Shown here piece after piece: positions 26,239-35,056 of a stretch of 55,754 nt of DNA. Below the pieces are notes generated by a model. The model was given only the letters and a program-made list of their open reading frames with translations, did no database searches and had not been told where the DNA came from. The position numbers were made by a program, and so were the translations under genes. The DNA is from Clostridiaceae bacterium (GTDB lineage: Bacteria; Bacillota; Clostridia; Peptostreptococcales; Natronincolaceae): the NCBI GenBank assembly GCA_018432235.1, contig JAHDLO010000047.1, positions 1 to 55,754 of the forward strand. The letters run 5' to 3'. How positions within the stretch are numbered: the first letter of the stretch is position 1; every line of letters begins with the position of its first letter.

Positions 26239-28935
26239 ATGATAAAAAAGTGTTGCCTTATTTGCAGCCTTATAATGACATTGCTTTTATTGTCAAGCCT
26301 ACCAGCCTTTGGCACACAGCCTAAGGTTTATGACGAGGCGGGATTATTTACAGAAGCAGAGCTACAACGGATAGAGGCTAAGGCTTTAGAACTGGAAAAA
26401 GCCCTGGAGCTGGATTTGGTTATTGTAACAATCGAGGATAATCAGGGGAAGACCTCAAGAGATTTTGCTGATGATTTTTATGATTATGGCGGATTTGGCT
26501 ACGGTCCTGAAGCCGATGGGGTTTTGCTGCTAATAAATATGGTGGATAGAGAGGCCTATATCTCGACTACCGGCATCGCTATCAAATATTTAACGGATGC
26601 CAGAATTGAAGCCATTTTGGATGATATATTCCAGCACCTACCAGATGGTCGCTATGCTGACGGCGCAATGGCTTTTTTAGGTTGTGTCGAATATTTTGTC
26701 AAGTCGGGGATTCCTGCTAATCAATATACCTATAACGAAGACACAAAAACTATAGTGGAAGAGAAGCAGGAGGCGAAAGAAGCCATTGCAGCCCAAAGAG
26801 TATACGATAAAGCAAATCTAATGTCTCCAGAGGAGAGGTTGCAGCTGGAGGTAAGGGCCACCCAGCTTAGGAAGGCCCTAAAGATGGATTTTATCGTTGT
26901 CACCATAGACGACGATCCGAGAAAAAGTTCAAAGGAATTTGCCGATAATTTTTATGATAATGGCGGATTTGGTTATGGGGCTAATGCCGATGGTACTTTA
27001 TTGCTTATTAACAAGAAATATAGAGAAATTTACATAAAGACTTCGGGTAGAGTGGTGTTGAGAAGTGATCAAAGAGATAACGCCTTAGGAAAGATTGTGG
27101 CGTATCTTAATGCCGGCAATAATGTCGAAGGTATAATGGCTTTTTTCAATGAAATGGAAAGCTATGAAAAGGTATATTTCCCCTATTATACCTTAAGGGA
27201 GCTCACCAAAAGCATAAAGGTAGATGCACCTGATGCTGCGATAAATAGTATTACCCCTAAGGTTTATGATGAAGCGAGACTGTTTACACCTGAGGCGCTG
27301 CTGGCGCTGGAGGCAAGGGCACAGGAGCTAAGGTCGGCGCTGAAGCTGGATCTGGCTATAGTAACGACAAAGGATAGCCAGGGAAAAACCCCGAAGGAGT
27401 TTGCCGATGATTTCTATGATAATGGGGGCTTTGGCTATGGACATGATTCCGCAGGGGCACTGCTGCTAATCGATATGGAGAATAGAGAGGTCTATATATC
27501 GACAACTGGCGTAGCCTATTACCTTTTAGGCAGTGAAAGAATTGAAAAAATATTAGACAAAATATATATATATCTATCAGAGGAAAATTATGCTGAAGCA
27601 GCAATAGTCTTTCTAAATGAAGTGGAGAGGTATAGAAACGCTAGAATTATTGATCGAAGCACTAGTAAGATATATGACTATGGGAATTTATTTTCGCGTG
27701 AAGAGCTGCAAGTATTAGAGGGGTATGCTATGGCCCTTTTAATAGATTTACATGTGGATTTTTATATATATACAATTGATGGTGAGCCAGAGGAAAAAAT
27801 ATCAAAGGAAGCTGCCGATAATTTTTACTATGGGAGGAAATACGATGGGCGTAATTCAGATGGTGGAGTTCTATATTTAAATATGGTGGATAAAGAGGTA
27901 TATATTTCGACAGGAGGGATAGTCTCAGAGCACCTAAAGGGCGATAAATTGGAGGAAATGCTAGAGAAAATGCAGGGCCATTTGGATAACGAAGACTATG
28001 GTCAAGGGGCTATTGATTTCTTTGCATGGGCTTGGGACTATTTTGGCAAGGCTCGTAATGATGCTACTGAGGGTACTGGGGCAAAAAGCTATAGCACTAT
28101 CCCCACCAGAAATGTTTATGACTATGCAGAGTTGTTTTTTCCAAATGATTTGGAGATGTTGCCTTATCGTACTCTAGCAATGAGTAGGGACTTAAAAATG
28201 GATTTGGTTATTGTCACCATAAATGATAATATGGGAAAAACCTCAAGAGAATATGCCCTGGATTTTTATAATGAACGACATCAAGGTAATGGGTTGGCAG
28301 TTGAAGGTGCACTTTTACTAATAAATATGGCAGATGGCGAGGTGCATTTGTTAACGACTGGAAAAAACTATTTATATGATGATAAAATGCTTGATCTTTT
28401 AGGAGAGGTGGCTGGATTATCATCATCGAAGAGCTATGAACTAGGCGTTATGACGTTTTTGTCGCAAATGGAAATGGATGTAAAGTCTGCCTTAAGACCC
28501 ATGCCCAAACCCAACACAAAGACAAAGCTTAAATGGGAAGGCTTCGATGAAGGTACTATCGCTGCTTTTGGGCTGATTCTGAAGCTTATCATATCATTAA
28601 TGGCAGCGTTTAAAGTTGTAAAGAGCTTGGTAGAAAAAACCCGAAGGTCTGAAGATGTTTCGCAGGGTATGTATCTTAAGCCCAACTCCTTCAAGGTATT
28701 TAAACGCCGCGATCGTCTCACCAATACGATTGAAACCTATGAGATAATAGAGAAGAAGCCACCACCCTCCTCTGGTAGCGACGACAGCTGGTCCTCCAGC
28801 TCATCCAGTAGTAGCTCCGGCAGGAGCACCGTCCACACCTCCAGCAGTGGCACAACCCATGGTGGCGGAGGCAGGAGCTTCAGCTCAGGCTCCAGCAGTG
28901 AAAGCAGCCGAGGCGGTGGCGGTAGAAAGTTCTAA
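26239..28935 (+). CDS. Five-domain tandem TPM membrane protein
   Basis: An 898-residue exported protein with five consecutive TPM domains, beginning at the VYD-type signature near residues 30, 188, 342, 478 and 626. Domains 1-3 are well conserved (DFYDNGGFGYG, LLLINM, YISTTG); domains 4 and 5 are more divergent and lose part of the GGFGYG loop. After them come a transmembrane helix (about 770-795) and a cytoplasmic Ser/Gly-rich tail ending RGGGGRKF, as in the single-TPM neighbour. The ATG at 26239 has GGGGGAGAG upstream and the same GCTGCT-ATGATAAA context as its neighbour, suggesting gene duplication followed by internal domain amplification. Confidence 0.85.
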   Translation: MIKKCCLICSLIMTLLLLSSLPAFGTQPKVYDEAGLFTEAELQRIEAKALELEKALELDLVIVTIEDNQGKTSRDFADDFYDYGGFGYGPEADGVLLLINMVDREAYISTTGIAIKYLTDARIEAILDDIFQHLPDGRYADGAMAFLGCVEYFVKSGIPANQYTYNEDTKTIVEEKQEAKEAIAAQRVYDKANLMSPEERLQLEVRATQLRKALKMDFIVVTIDDDPRKSSKEFADNFYDNGGFGYGANADGTLLLINKKYREIYIKTSGRVVLRSDQRDNALGKIVAYLNAGNNVEGIMAFFNEMESYEKVYFPYYTLRELTKSIKVDAPDAAINSITPKVYDEARLFTPEALLALEARAQELRSALKLDLAIVTTKDSQGKTPKEFADDFYDNGGFGYGHDSAGALLLIDMENREVYISTTGVAYYLLGSERIEKILDKIYIYLSEENYAEAAIVFLNEVERYRNARIIDRSTSKIYDYGNLFSREELQVLEGYAMALLIDLHVDFYIYTIDGEPEEKISKEAADNFYYGRKYDGRNSDGGVLYLNMVDKEVYISTGGIVSEHLKGDKLEEMLEKMQGHLDNEDYGQGAIDFFAWAWDYFGKARNDATEGTGAKSYSTIPTRNVYDYAELFFPNDLEMLPYRTLAMSRDLKMDLVIVTINDNMGKTSREYALDFYNERHQGNGLAVEGALLLINMADGEVHLLTTGKNYLYDDKMLDLLGEVAGLSSSKSYELGVMTFLSQMEMDVKSALRPMPKPNTKTKLKWEGFDEGTIAAFGLILKLIISLMAAFKVVKSLVEKTRRSEDVSQGMYLKPNSFKVFKRRDRLTNTIETYEIIEKKPPPSSGSDDSWSSSSSSSSSGRSTVHTSSSGTTHGGGGRSFSSGSSSESSRGGGGRKF

Positions 28936-29001
28936 CACTGTAGTATTGACCCTAAGTACAGAAAAAAATACTTAAGATATAAAAAAGGAGGCGCTCTAGC
29001 T

Positions 29002-29952
29002 ATGGCAAAGATAAACATAGGAATTATAGGCGCAGGAATTGTAGGAGAAAGGCTTATAAAGGCAATAAGAAGGCATGGTGGTGGAGAAATACTGGGGGTA
29101 TATGATATCAATGCCGATAGGCTTCGGTACATGTCTGAGGAATATAATTTGACAGCAGTGGGCAGTTATTGGGAGCTGCTGGAAAACCCCGACATAGATT
29201 TGATTTATCTTGCAGTTCCTCCAAAATATCATCACTTTATAGCTATGGAGATTATAGGAGCAAAGAAGCATTTGCTTTGCGAAAAGCCACTGGCTAATTC
29301 AACCCAGGAGGCTATAGAAATGTATGAGGCAGCTGCAGAAGCAGGAATTATCCATGCCATGAATTTTCCGACGGTTTATAGTGCTCCTTATAAAAGGCTG
29401 GAGGAGCTGCTGAAGGAGGGCCTTATAGGTGATCTTAGAAGAATAGAGCTTCATGGCTATTTTAAGCAATGGCCTAGAGCATGGCAGCAGACGGATTGGA
29501 TTGCATCAAAGGAGCAGGGGGGCTTTATTAGAGAGGTATTTACACATTTTGTACAGATTATATTAAGCTGCTTTGGTGGCATAACCGACATTAGTTCTTT
29601 TATAGAGGAAGCAAAGGACCCTAATAGCTCTGAGGTAGGCATCGTAGCAACAGCAAAATTAAAGAGGGGAGAGAGAATACTTTTTAACGGCTTCTCCAAT
29701 ATCGGTATTGAGGATAAGCTGGCATTAAGTATATATGGCACCAAGGGCGTGCTTTCACTTGAAAATTGGAGAGAGCTATGGATAACGGACCTTGAAGGCA
29801 AGAGAAGAATTGAAGGGCTTGAAAATGATCATCTGGTGGAGCTGCTTCAGGAGGTTTTTAAATCTATTGAAGGTAAGCCCTCAAGACTGGTGACCTTCAA
29901 GGACGGTCTGGCGGTTCAGCGGGTTACTGAAGGATTGTTGGGCAGAGAGTAA
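29002..29952 (+). CDS. Gfo/Idh/MocA-family oxidoreductase
   Basis: A 316-residue NAD(P)-dependent oxidoreductase. The Rossmann motif GIIGAGIVGE is at the N-terminus and the conserved catalytic CEKPLA is near residue 94; the C-terminal half is the alpha/beta substrate domain. Members act on sugars, inositols or biliverdin-like substrates; nothing nearby fixes the substrate. AAAGGAGG precedes the ATG. It is a single-gene unit ending near a hairpin shared with the convergent yciI-like gene. Confidence 0.87.
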   Translation: MAKINIGIIGAGIVGERLIKAIRRHGGGEILGVYDINADRLRYMSEEYNLTAVGSYWELLENPDIDLIYLAVPPKYHHFIAMEIIGAKKHLLCEKPLANSTQEAIEMYEAAAEAGIIHAMNFPTVYSAPYKRLEELLKEGLIGDLRRIELHGYFKQWPRAWQQTDWIASKEQGGFIREVFTHFVQIILSCFGGITDISSFIEEAKDPNSSEVGIVATAKLKRGERILFNGFSNIGIEDKLALSIYGTKGVLSLENWRELWITDLEGKRRIEGLENDHLVELLQEVFKSIEGKPSRLVTFKDGLAVQRVTEGLLGRE

Positions 29953-29980
29953 AAAACAAGCTCCACCGAGGGGTGGAGCT
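29951..29980 (-). terminator. Terminator of the YciI-like gene (minus strand)
   Basis: Perfect stem AGCTCCACC/GGTGGAGCT (29959-29967/29972-29980). The A-run at 29951-29957 is a U-tract on the minus strand, so it mainly serves the minus-strand gene. Confidence 0.78.
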
Positions 29981-29985
29981 GTATA

Positions 29986-30282
29986 CTATGCCATAAAAAG
30001 CGGTGGCACCTTGCAGAGCTTTACGTCTATTTCCCTCCAGACATCACCGGTGACATAGGGCTCAATTTTAAGCCATTCATCAAGGGCCTCCCTCGAAGGA
30101 AAATCCACCAACAGCACTGAGCCTATCATTTTTTCTGCATCATCCAAGATGGCAGCGGCATATAGGTATCTGCCCTCCTGCTTCATTGCTTTAACCAGCT
30201 CCATATGTTGACTCCTGACTGCCATTCTTCTGTCCATGGCACCGGCGTCGGTACCATCATAAGCGGTAACTAAAAATTGCAT
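29986..30282 (-). CDS. YciI-like (YCII-domain) protein
   Basis: A 98-residue single-domain protein of the YciI family, with the N-terminal beta strand FLVTAYDG, R-x-x-H-M in the first helix (RSQHMELVKAM) and IGSVLLVDFPSREALDEWL. The family has a ferredoxin-like fold and a conserved His/Asp pair suggestive of an enzymatic role that is not established for most members. Convergent with the oxidoreductase gene and followed by its own terminator. Confidence 0.85.
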   Translation of the reverse strand: MQFLVTAYDGTDAGAMDRRMAVRSQHMELVKAMKQEGRYLYAAAILDDAEKMIGSVLLVDFPSREALDEWLKIEPYVTGDVWREIDVKLCKVPPLFMA

Positions 30283-30305
30283 TCAAACACATCCTTTGAT
30301 TAATA

Positions 30306-30902
30306 TTATATTTTATAGTGTAGCACCATCATAATATTGCCATAGACCTCTCTAATTAGTAAATAGTGAGGGAAATTCTTTTCAACTGCCTCATTTATTT
30401 TAAATTTGGGCATGGCTTGCACAGTAGCGGCATCTATTTCATAAATATCCACCTCAGCTCTATCCCAATTCAGCCTCTCCAGCTTTGCCGTCTGCTGTGG
30501 GTTTACCAGCGCATATGGAATAGTGGCGAACACATTTCCGCCGTTTACCTCATGGGCCTCCCAAAACTTATTATGTACTTCAAAGGCTCCGCTGGTCTTC
30601 AAATCAGAGGAGCGTATGTTTGAAAAGTTCTCCAGATAATCGCCATCATAATAGTTTTTAACGGTTACAGGCTTATATAAGAAGCTTTCTTCCGATATTT
30701 TATCCATTTTTAGCTTAGGAGCATTACATATAGGTACAGTACTGTTTTGAGCATTAAGCTTAGTTAAACGCTCCTTATAGGCCTCTGCATAGTCTATCAG
30801 CTCTTGAATTAAATTCAGCTCATTATGTGAATTGTTGTTTTTAGTTAGGGTATTTAAAATATTCCGTATTTGAAAAAGCTCATTACTCAATGCGGTCACC
30901 AT
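30306..30902 (-). CDS. Hypothetical protein
   Basis: A 198-residue soluble protein with a coiled-coil-prone N-terminal 55 residues and a mixed alpha/beta C-terminal part. I do not recognise the family. There is no signal peptide or membrane segment. It lies 23 bp upstream of the yciI-like gene on the same strand and may be co-transcribed with it. Confidence 0.55.
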   Translation of the reverse strand: MVTALSNELFQIRNILNTLTKNNNSHNELNLIQELIDYAEAYKERLTKLNAQNSTVPICNAPKLKMDKISEESFLYKPVTVKNYYDGDYLENFSNIRSSDLKTSGAFEVHNKFWEAHEVNGGNVFATIPYALVNPQQTAKLERLNWDRAEVDIYEIDAATVQAMPKFKINEAVEKNFPHYLLIREVYGNIMMVLHYKI

Positions 30903-31270
30903 CCCTGATACGATTAGTATTCAATCAAGCTTATATCTCTAATTATATAATAAAACTGTCGATAAATGAAATTATATTAGTGATATAATTATGGAATTTA
31001 ACCATTATCCTAAAAATAGGACTTATGCAGGGTAATAGGTAAATAAAGGGAAACGAAGATTTATGTTGAAGTAGTTATATGATGAAATTGCATTAAGGGT
31101 CAGTAGTAGGTTTATACAAGGTTAAAAGCTTCCTGCTTAGTGTCCACGGGCTAATTCATTGAATAAAAGAGGTTGTTAGCCCTAGACAATGGGCGATAAG
31201 CTTTTAACCTTGTATAAACTAAATGTATATGCAATCTCTCATATAATAAAATCTAAGAAGGAGAAATGCT
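30903..31270. other. 368-bp intergenic region with a long palindrome
   Basis: Divergent spacer between a hypothetical gene (-) and the MoxR-type cluster (+). The left 200 bp are AT-rich promoter-like sequence. 31110-31219 is a long nested inverted repeat described separately. GAAGGAGAAA before 31271 is the ribosome site of the next gene. Confidence 0.65.
31110..31219. repeat. Long nested inverted repeat (22-bp perfect arms)
   Basis: Positions 31110-31131 and 31198-31219 are perfect 22-bp reverse complements. Inside, GGGCTAA (31148-31154) pairs with TTAGCCC (31176-31182), and TGTC (31141-31144) pairs with GACA (31185-31188). The whole can fold as one long stem with a branched top of about 66 nt. 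There is no U-tract, so it is not a simple terminator. Candidates are a small MITE, a structured RNA in the leader of the downstream operon, or a retroelement-like hairpin. Confidence 0.75.
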
Positions 31271-32212
31271 ATGGGAATAATGGGTTTTGCAGAAATCATG
31301 GACAGCGGAATTGAAATATTAAGGAAATACTTGAAAACAATAATATTTTACAATATAGGAATGGGGATAATCGCTTTCATTTCTTTATTTATCTTTATAT
31401 TTTTAAGCTTTATGCTATTAATTCCGGGAACAATGTATGGCAACAGCGGGGGCATATATGTGCTCTTATTCATCATCGTGGTGGGGGTGCTTTCAATTAT
31501 ACTTTCATTAAATGCCGGTATTATGAAAATCTCCGGACAATACTATGGAGAAAAACCGGCATATGCCTATGATGCCATCAGAGTAGCGGTAAAAAAGCTG
31601 CCCTTGATACTTGGATTGGTCACCTTAGTAGCCTTAGTATTTATTCCGATGGCGGCAGCTGCCATTACAGTGTTTAAAGAATTATCAATTAGCATCAACA
31701 CTGGCCTGGCAGAGCCTATGGGGGCGGGAAATATATTACAGCTATTATCTATATTGGCTTTAGTGATTCTCTTTGCCTTGATAACTATAAGCTATTTAAC
31801 CCTCTTCAGCTTTTCCCTTCAGGCTATAGCGCTGGAAAATCTCGGACCAATAGCCGCCATAAAGCGGAGCTATCACTTACTTAAGGGCGGCTATATTAGG
31901 CTGGTGGGCTACAATCTTTTAATATTCGGAAGTGTATATGCTATTAATCTATCCTTTGAGGGCTTTCTGGGATTGATTATAAGCATATTGTTTATGATAC
32001 TGAGGTTTTTAAATGTGCAACAGGAATACTTATTATTCTTTTCGTCAATATATGCACAGCTTCAATGGCCCATAACTATATTATCGTGGTTGATCATTAC
32101 GCCTATAAGCTCAATTATTTTGACGGTGCTATATTATAATCAGAGGTTTGTGAAGGAAGGCTATGACATATCTTTAAAACTTAGAGAAATTAAAGAAAAG
32201 CTGAAAGGATAG
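31271..32212 (+). CDS. Six-TM membrane protein (GPDPase-membrane-domain type)
   Basis: A 313-residue integral membrane protein with about six hydrophobic helices (roughly 20-50, 57-80, 108-130, 150-180, 215-245 and 265-290). The conserved ALENLGPIAAIKRSYHLLKGGYIRLVGYN segment (residues about 194-222) is typical of the membrane domain associated with glycerophosphodiester phosphodiesterases and its stand-alone relatives. It opens a seven-gene membrane cluster and is 6 bp from the DUF4129 gene. Confidence 0.72.
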   Translation: MGIMGFAEIMDSGIEILRKYLKTIIFYNIGMGIIAFISLFIFIFLSFMLLIPGTMYGNSGGIYVLLFIIVVGVLSIILSLNAGIMKISGQYYGEKPAYAYDAIRVAVKKLPLILGLVTLVALVFIPMAAAAITVFKELSISINTGLAEPMGAGNILQLLSILALVILFALITISYLTLFSFSLQAIALENLGPIAAIKRSYHLLKGGYIRLVGYNLLIFGSVYAINLSFEGFLGLIISILFMILRFLNVQQEYLLFFSSIYAQLQWPITILSWLIITPISSIILTVLYYNQRFVKEGYDISLKLREIKEKLKG

Positions 32213-32218
32213 GGCAGC

Positions 32219-32893
32219 ATGCTTTTAAATAATAGTACGCCAACAATTACAGAATTTGAAAACACATTAAATAGGGTTTTGGATAAGCCCTCCTACAGGC
32301 ATCTGAGGTACAGTGTAGAGGGAACCCTGGAGAAATTGAAGGAAGCCCTTCAGCAGTGGCTGGAAAAGAGACTGGACAGTATTTTTGAAAGCAGAGGGGC
32401 TATTAATCCAGCCACCGCAGGTGATATATCCAATCTATTAATGGTAGTAGGCCTTACCATAATATTTGCAATTATTATTATCATTGCAGTAAGGATTAAC
32501 AAGACCATGGATGACACAACAAAGGTTCGAGAGATATTGGGTGAGCAAATAGACGATAAGACCACGCCCACAGGCTTAAGAAGGAAGGCGGCTGACTATG
32601 AGGCGGAAGGAAAGCTGAGGCTGGCTATTCGATATGATTTTATAGGGCTGCTGCTGCTGATGCACAACAAAAACCTCGTATATCTGGATGAGGCCAAAAC
32701 GAATGAAGAGCTATACAAGGCTTTAAACAGCAGGGGCTTCGTTGGCGCCGGTGAATTTAAGAAATTGACGGCCTTATTCAATAGCAGCTGGTATGGACAT
32801 AAGGCACCCCATCAGGAGGCATACAATGGCTGGAAGCAGAATATAGGGGAGCTTTGGAAAGAGGTGCTGGCATATGAAGAAAAAACTAAGTAA
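32219..32893 (+). CDS. DUF4129 membrane protein
   Basis: A 224-residue protein with one transmembrane helix (about 75-97) and a C-terminal DUF4129 domain containing GKLRLAIRYDFIGLLLLMH, NEELYKAL and the final WYGHK segment. This family is found next to MoxR and DUF58 genes in many bacteria, where the group is thought to handle assembly or quality control at the membrane (not settled). It overlaps the DUF4350 gene by 20 bp. Confidence 0.8.
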   Translation: MLLNNSTPTITEFENTLNRVLDKPSYRHLRYSVEGTLEKLKEALQQWLEKRLDSIFESRGAINPATAGDISNLLMVVGLTIIFAIIIIIAVRINKTMDDTTKVREILGEQIDDKTTPTGLRRKAADYEAEGKLRLAIRYDFIGLLLLMHNKNLVYLDEAKTNEELYKALNSRGFVGAGEFKKLTALFNSSWYGHKAPHQEAYNGWKQNIGELWKEVLAYEEKTK

Positions 32894-33839
32894 GGAGCTG
32901 ACGATATTCCTCATCCTGATACCGATATTTTTATGGACAGCCCTCTATATCTCCGATATCAGAGGTGGAAGCCTGCCGGCCTATTCGGTGGCTAACAGGT
33001 CTGTCAACGGCTATAGTGTTTTTTATGATACGCTAAAGGATATGAATTATAGGGTGGATAGGAGTCTCAAGCCCTTAGCTGAACACGAATACAACCAAGT
33101 TCAAATTGTGGCAGAGTCCCCCGTCCTTAATCTATTGTCGGAGGAAAGTATAAAAAATTGGATAAGTAATGGCGGTATTATTGTCTATTTGTCGCAGGAG
33201 CCTCCGACGATTGACTATGCCTCAAGGCTGTCTTCTGCCGGCAGTGTAGGTAAATATCAATATCAAAATGGTTTTATAATGACATTGAACCCCGAGGTGT
33301 TGCTGAACAGCACCCTGACGGAGGATTACACCAAGGCATATCAGCTTATTCAAGCAATAGACGGACATGAATACAGTGAAATATATTTTAATGAATACTA
33401 CATGTATGCGCAGAATGAGAGCCCCGGCCTCTGGGCGTATATCCCCATTGCCTATAGGCTTTTATGCTATCAGCTGCTGATAGCTTTGGCGGCCTACTTC
33501 TATTACAAGGGCAGAGGCTTTGGTAGGCCTATCCCCCTTTATGAGGAGTCGGAGAGAGTTGAGAATGAATATATACATACTGCCGCTGCCTTGTATATCC
33601 AGGGGAGCTGTTGGGATGTTATACTGGAGAGCTACTATAGAAGCCTGCTAAGACTACTGAGGGTATCCGACAAGGAGCTTTTGGCGGTATGGGAGGCAAA
33701 GGGCCTGCCGGAAATAAATAAGGTAAAGTCGATACAGGCTCTTATGGAAAGGCCCAACAGTGGGCTAAGGTCCAAGGCGTACATCGAGGCCATTCTTCTT
33801 ATTGAGGAGTTAAAAAGCTTAGTGCCTCGTCGCAGTTAA
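32874..33839 (+). CDS. DUF4350 membrane protein
   Basis: A 321-residue protein with an N-terminal transmembrane helix (about 8-27), an extracytoplasmic alpha/beta domain starting at NGYSVFYDTLKDMNYRV, a second helix (about 195-212) and a cytoplasmic C-terminal helical domain. This matches DUF4350 proteins encoded with MoxR/DUF58. The last codons lie in repeat sequence TAGTGCCTCG that recurs 161 bp downstream, so the C-terminus may have been reshaped by a repeat insertion. Confidence 0.78.
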   Translation: MKKKLSKELTIFLILIPIFLWTALYISDIRGGSLPAYSVANRSVNGYSVFYDTLKDMNYRVDRSLKPLAEHEYNQVQIVAESPVLNLLSEESIKNWISNGGIIVYLSQEPPTIDYASRLSSAGSVGKYQYQNGFIMTLNPEVLLNSTLTEDYTKAYQLIQAIDGHEYSEIYFNEYYMYAQNESPGLWAYIPIAYRLLCYQLLIALAAYFYYKGRGFGRPIPLYEESERVENEYIHTAAALYIQGSCWDVILESYYRSLLRLLRVSDKELLAVWEAKGLPEINKVKSIQALMERPNSGLRSKAYIEAILLIEELKSLVPRRS

Positions 33840-34056
33840 AGCTTAGGTTAAGCCCTGCGGAAAATTTTGATATAGCGAGGCGGAGGAGGAAGACATATCG
33901 GCAATATGATGACTGACGACAACGAAGCTATATGGAAATTTAACTAGGGATTACCTATGAATTTAATTGCGATGAGGTACTAGTGCCTCGTCGCAGTTGA
34001 AGCTTAGGCTATACCCTCAGGGAATACTAAGAATTTAATTGCATTGATACACTAGT
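33820..34056. repeat. Direct-repeat and palindrome cluster between DUF4350 and moxR
   Basis: Two copies of a roughly 42-nt unit starting TAGTGCCTCGTCGCAGTT occur at 33820-33861 and 33981-34023. A 26-nt unit starting GAATTTAATTGC is repeated at 33959-33984 and 34031-34056. A long imperfect palindrome, AAATTT-TG-ATATAGC against GCTATAT-GG-AAATTT, spans 33862-33941. The second unit is bounded by ACTAGTG (33979-33985) and CACTAGT (34050-34056) as short terminal inverted repeats. A related TAGTGCCTTG element starts at 41860. Likely nested MITE-like elements; not a CRISPR (units are few and unequal). Confidence 0.65.
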
Positions 34057-34075
34057 CAGGAAAGGGAGAGAGACA

Positions 34076-35041
34076 TTGGAAAACACTGAAAAAGCAACAG
34101 TAAAGCAGCTGGTGGAAGGAATTAAGGGAGAATTAGGCAAGGTCATAGTAGAGCAGGAGGAGCTTATTGACTATGCTCTGATTAGTCTTTTAGCAGGGGG
34201 GCATGTATTGATAGAGGGCGTACCGGGGCTAGCTAAAACCCTTATGGTTAAAGCCCTTGCAAAAAGTCTTACAATAGATTTTAAAAGGGTTCAGTTTACA
34301 CCGGATTTAATGCCTGCCGACGTGACGGGAACTAAAATATTTAATATGGAAAAAAGAGAATTTGAGCTGAAGAAGGGTCCTATATTTACAAATTTTCTAT
34401 TGGCGGACGAAATCAACAGGACGCCGCCCAAGACACAGGCAGGGCTTTTGGAGGCTATGGCGGAGGGGACCGTCTCTATAGACGGGGAAATGCTGAGCTT
34501 GCCCTCGCCCTACATGGTATTTGCTACACAAAATCCCTTGGAATATGAAGGCACGTATCCATTACCAGAGGCACTTATAGACCGATTTTTAATGAAGATA
34601 AATATCAGCTATCCCTCTGCTGCAGCAGAAAAGGAGGTTCTGATTAGATTTAATGAAGGCTTCAACAGCCTGGAGCTGGAGGAGGCAGGCATTAAGGCTG
34701 TCTGGGGACCAGAGGAAATACTTCAATGCAGAAAAGAAGTCCAGGAAGTTCAGGTGGACGCTATGCTGATGGCATATATGGTAAGTATCGTATCCGATAC
34801 CCGCAGCAACTCTGCCATTGAAATCGGCAGCTCCCCCAGGGGTTCTATAGCGTTGCTGCAATGCGCCAAGGCTCTGGCGGCCTTTGAGGGGAGAGACTTC
34901 GTTACGCCAGAGGATATAAAGAGGATGGCAATACCTACCCTCAGACACAGAATAACCTTAAAGCCTGAGCTGGAGCTGGAGGGGGTAACGCCAGAGGAAA
35001 TACTGAAGGACATACTCTCCAGAATAAAGGTACCCCGATAG
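34076..35041 (+). CDS. MoxR-family AAA+ ATPase
   Basis: A 321-residue AAA+ ATPase with Walker A GVPGLAKT (about residues 48-55), Walker B LLADEINR and sensor-1 ATQNP, plus the MoxR lid domain. The start is a TTG with AAAGGGAGAG upstream. MoxR ATPases act as chaperone-like partners of DUF58/VWA proteins (family knowledge). The DUF58 gene follows after 15 bp. The operon is interrupted upstream by the repeat cluster, but direction and content indicate a single functional group. Confidence 0.9.
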   Translation: MENTEKATVKQLVEGIKGELGKVIVEQEELIDYALISLLAGGHVLIEGVPGLAKTLMVKALAKSLTIDFKRVQFTPDLMPADVTGTKIFNMEKREFELKKGPIFTNFLLADEINRTPPKTQAGLLEAMAEGTVSIDGEMLSLPSPYMVFATQNPLEYEGTYPLPEALIDRFLMKINISYPSAAAEKEVLIRFNEGFNSLELEEAGIKAVWGPEEILQCRKEVQEVQVDAMLMAYMVSIVSDTRSNSAIEIGSSPRGSIALLQCAKALAAFEGRDFVTPEDIKRMAIPTLRHRITLKPELELEGVTPEEILKDILSRIKVPR

Positions 35042-35056
35042 AAAGCAGGTGAGGTT

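Noticed and set aside
31110..31219. Ordinary intrinsic terminator
   Set aside because: No U-tract follows either arm, the stem is far longer than needed, and no gene ends nearby on the plus strand.
33820..34056. Small CRISPR array
   Set aside because: Only two copies of each unit, unequal spacing and imperfect repeats, with no cas genes; fits nested MITE-like elements better.
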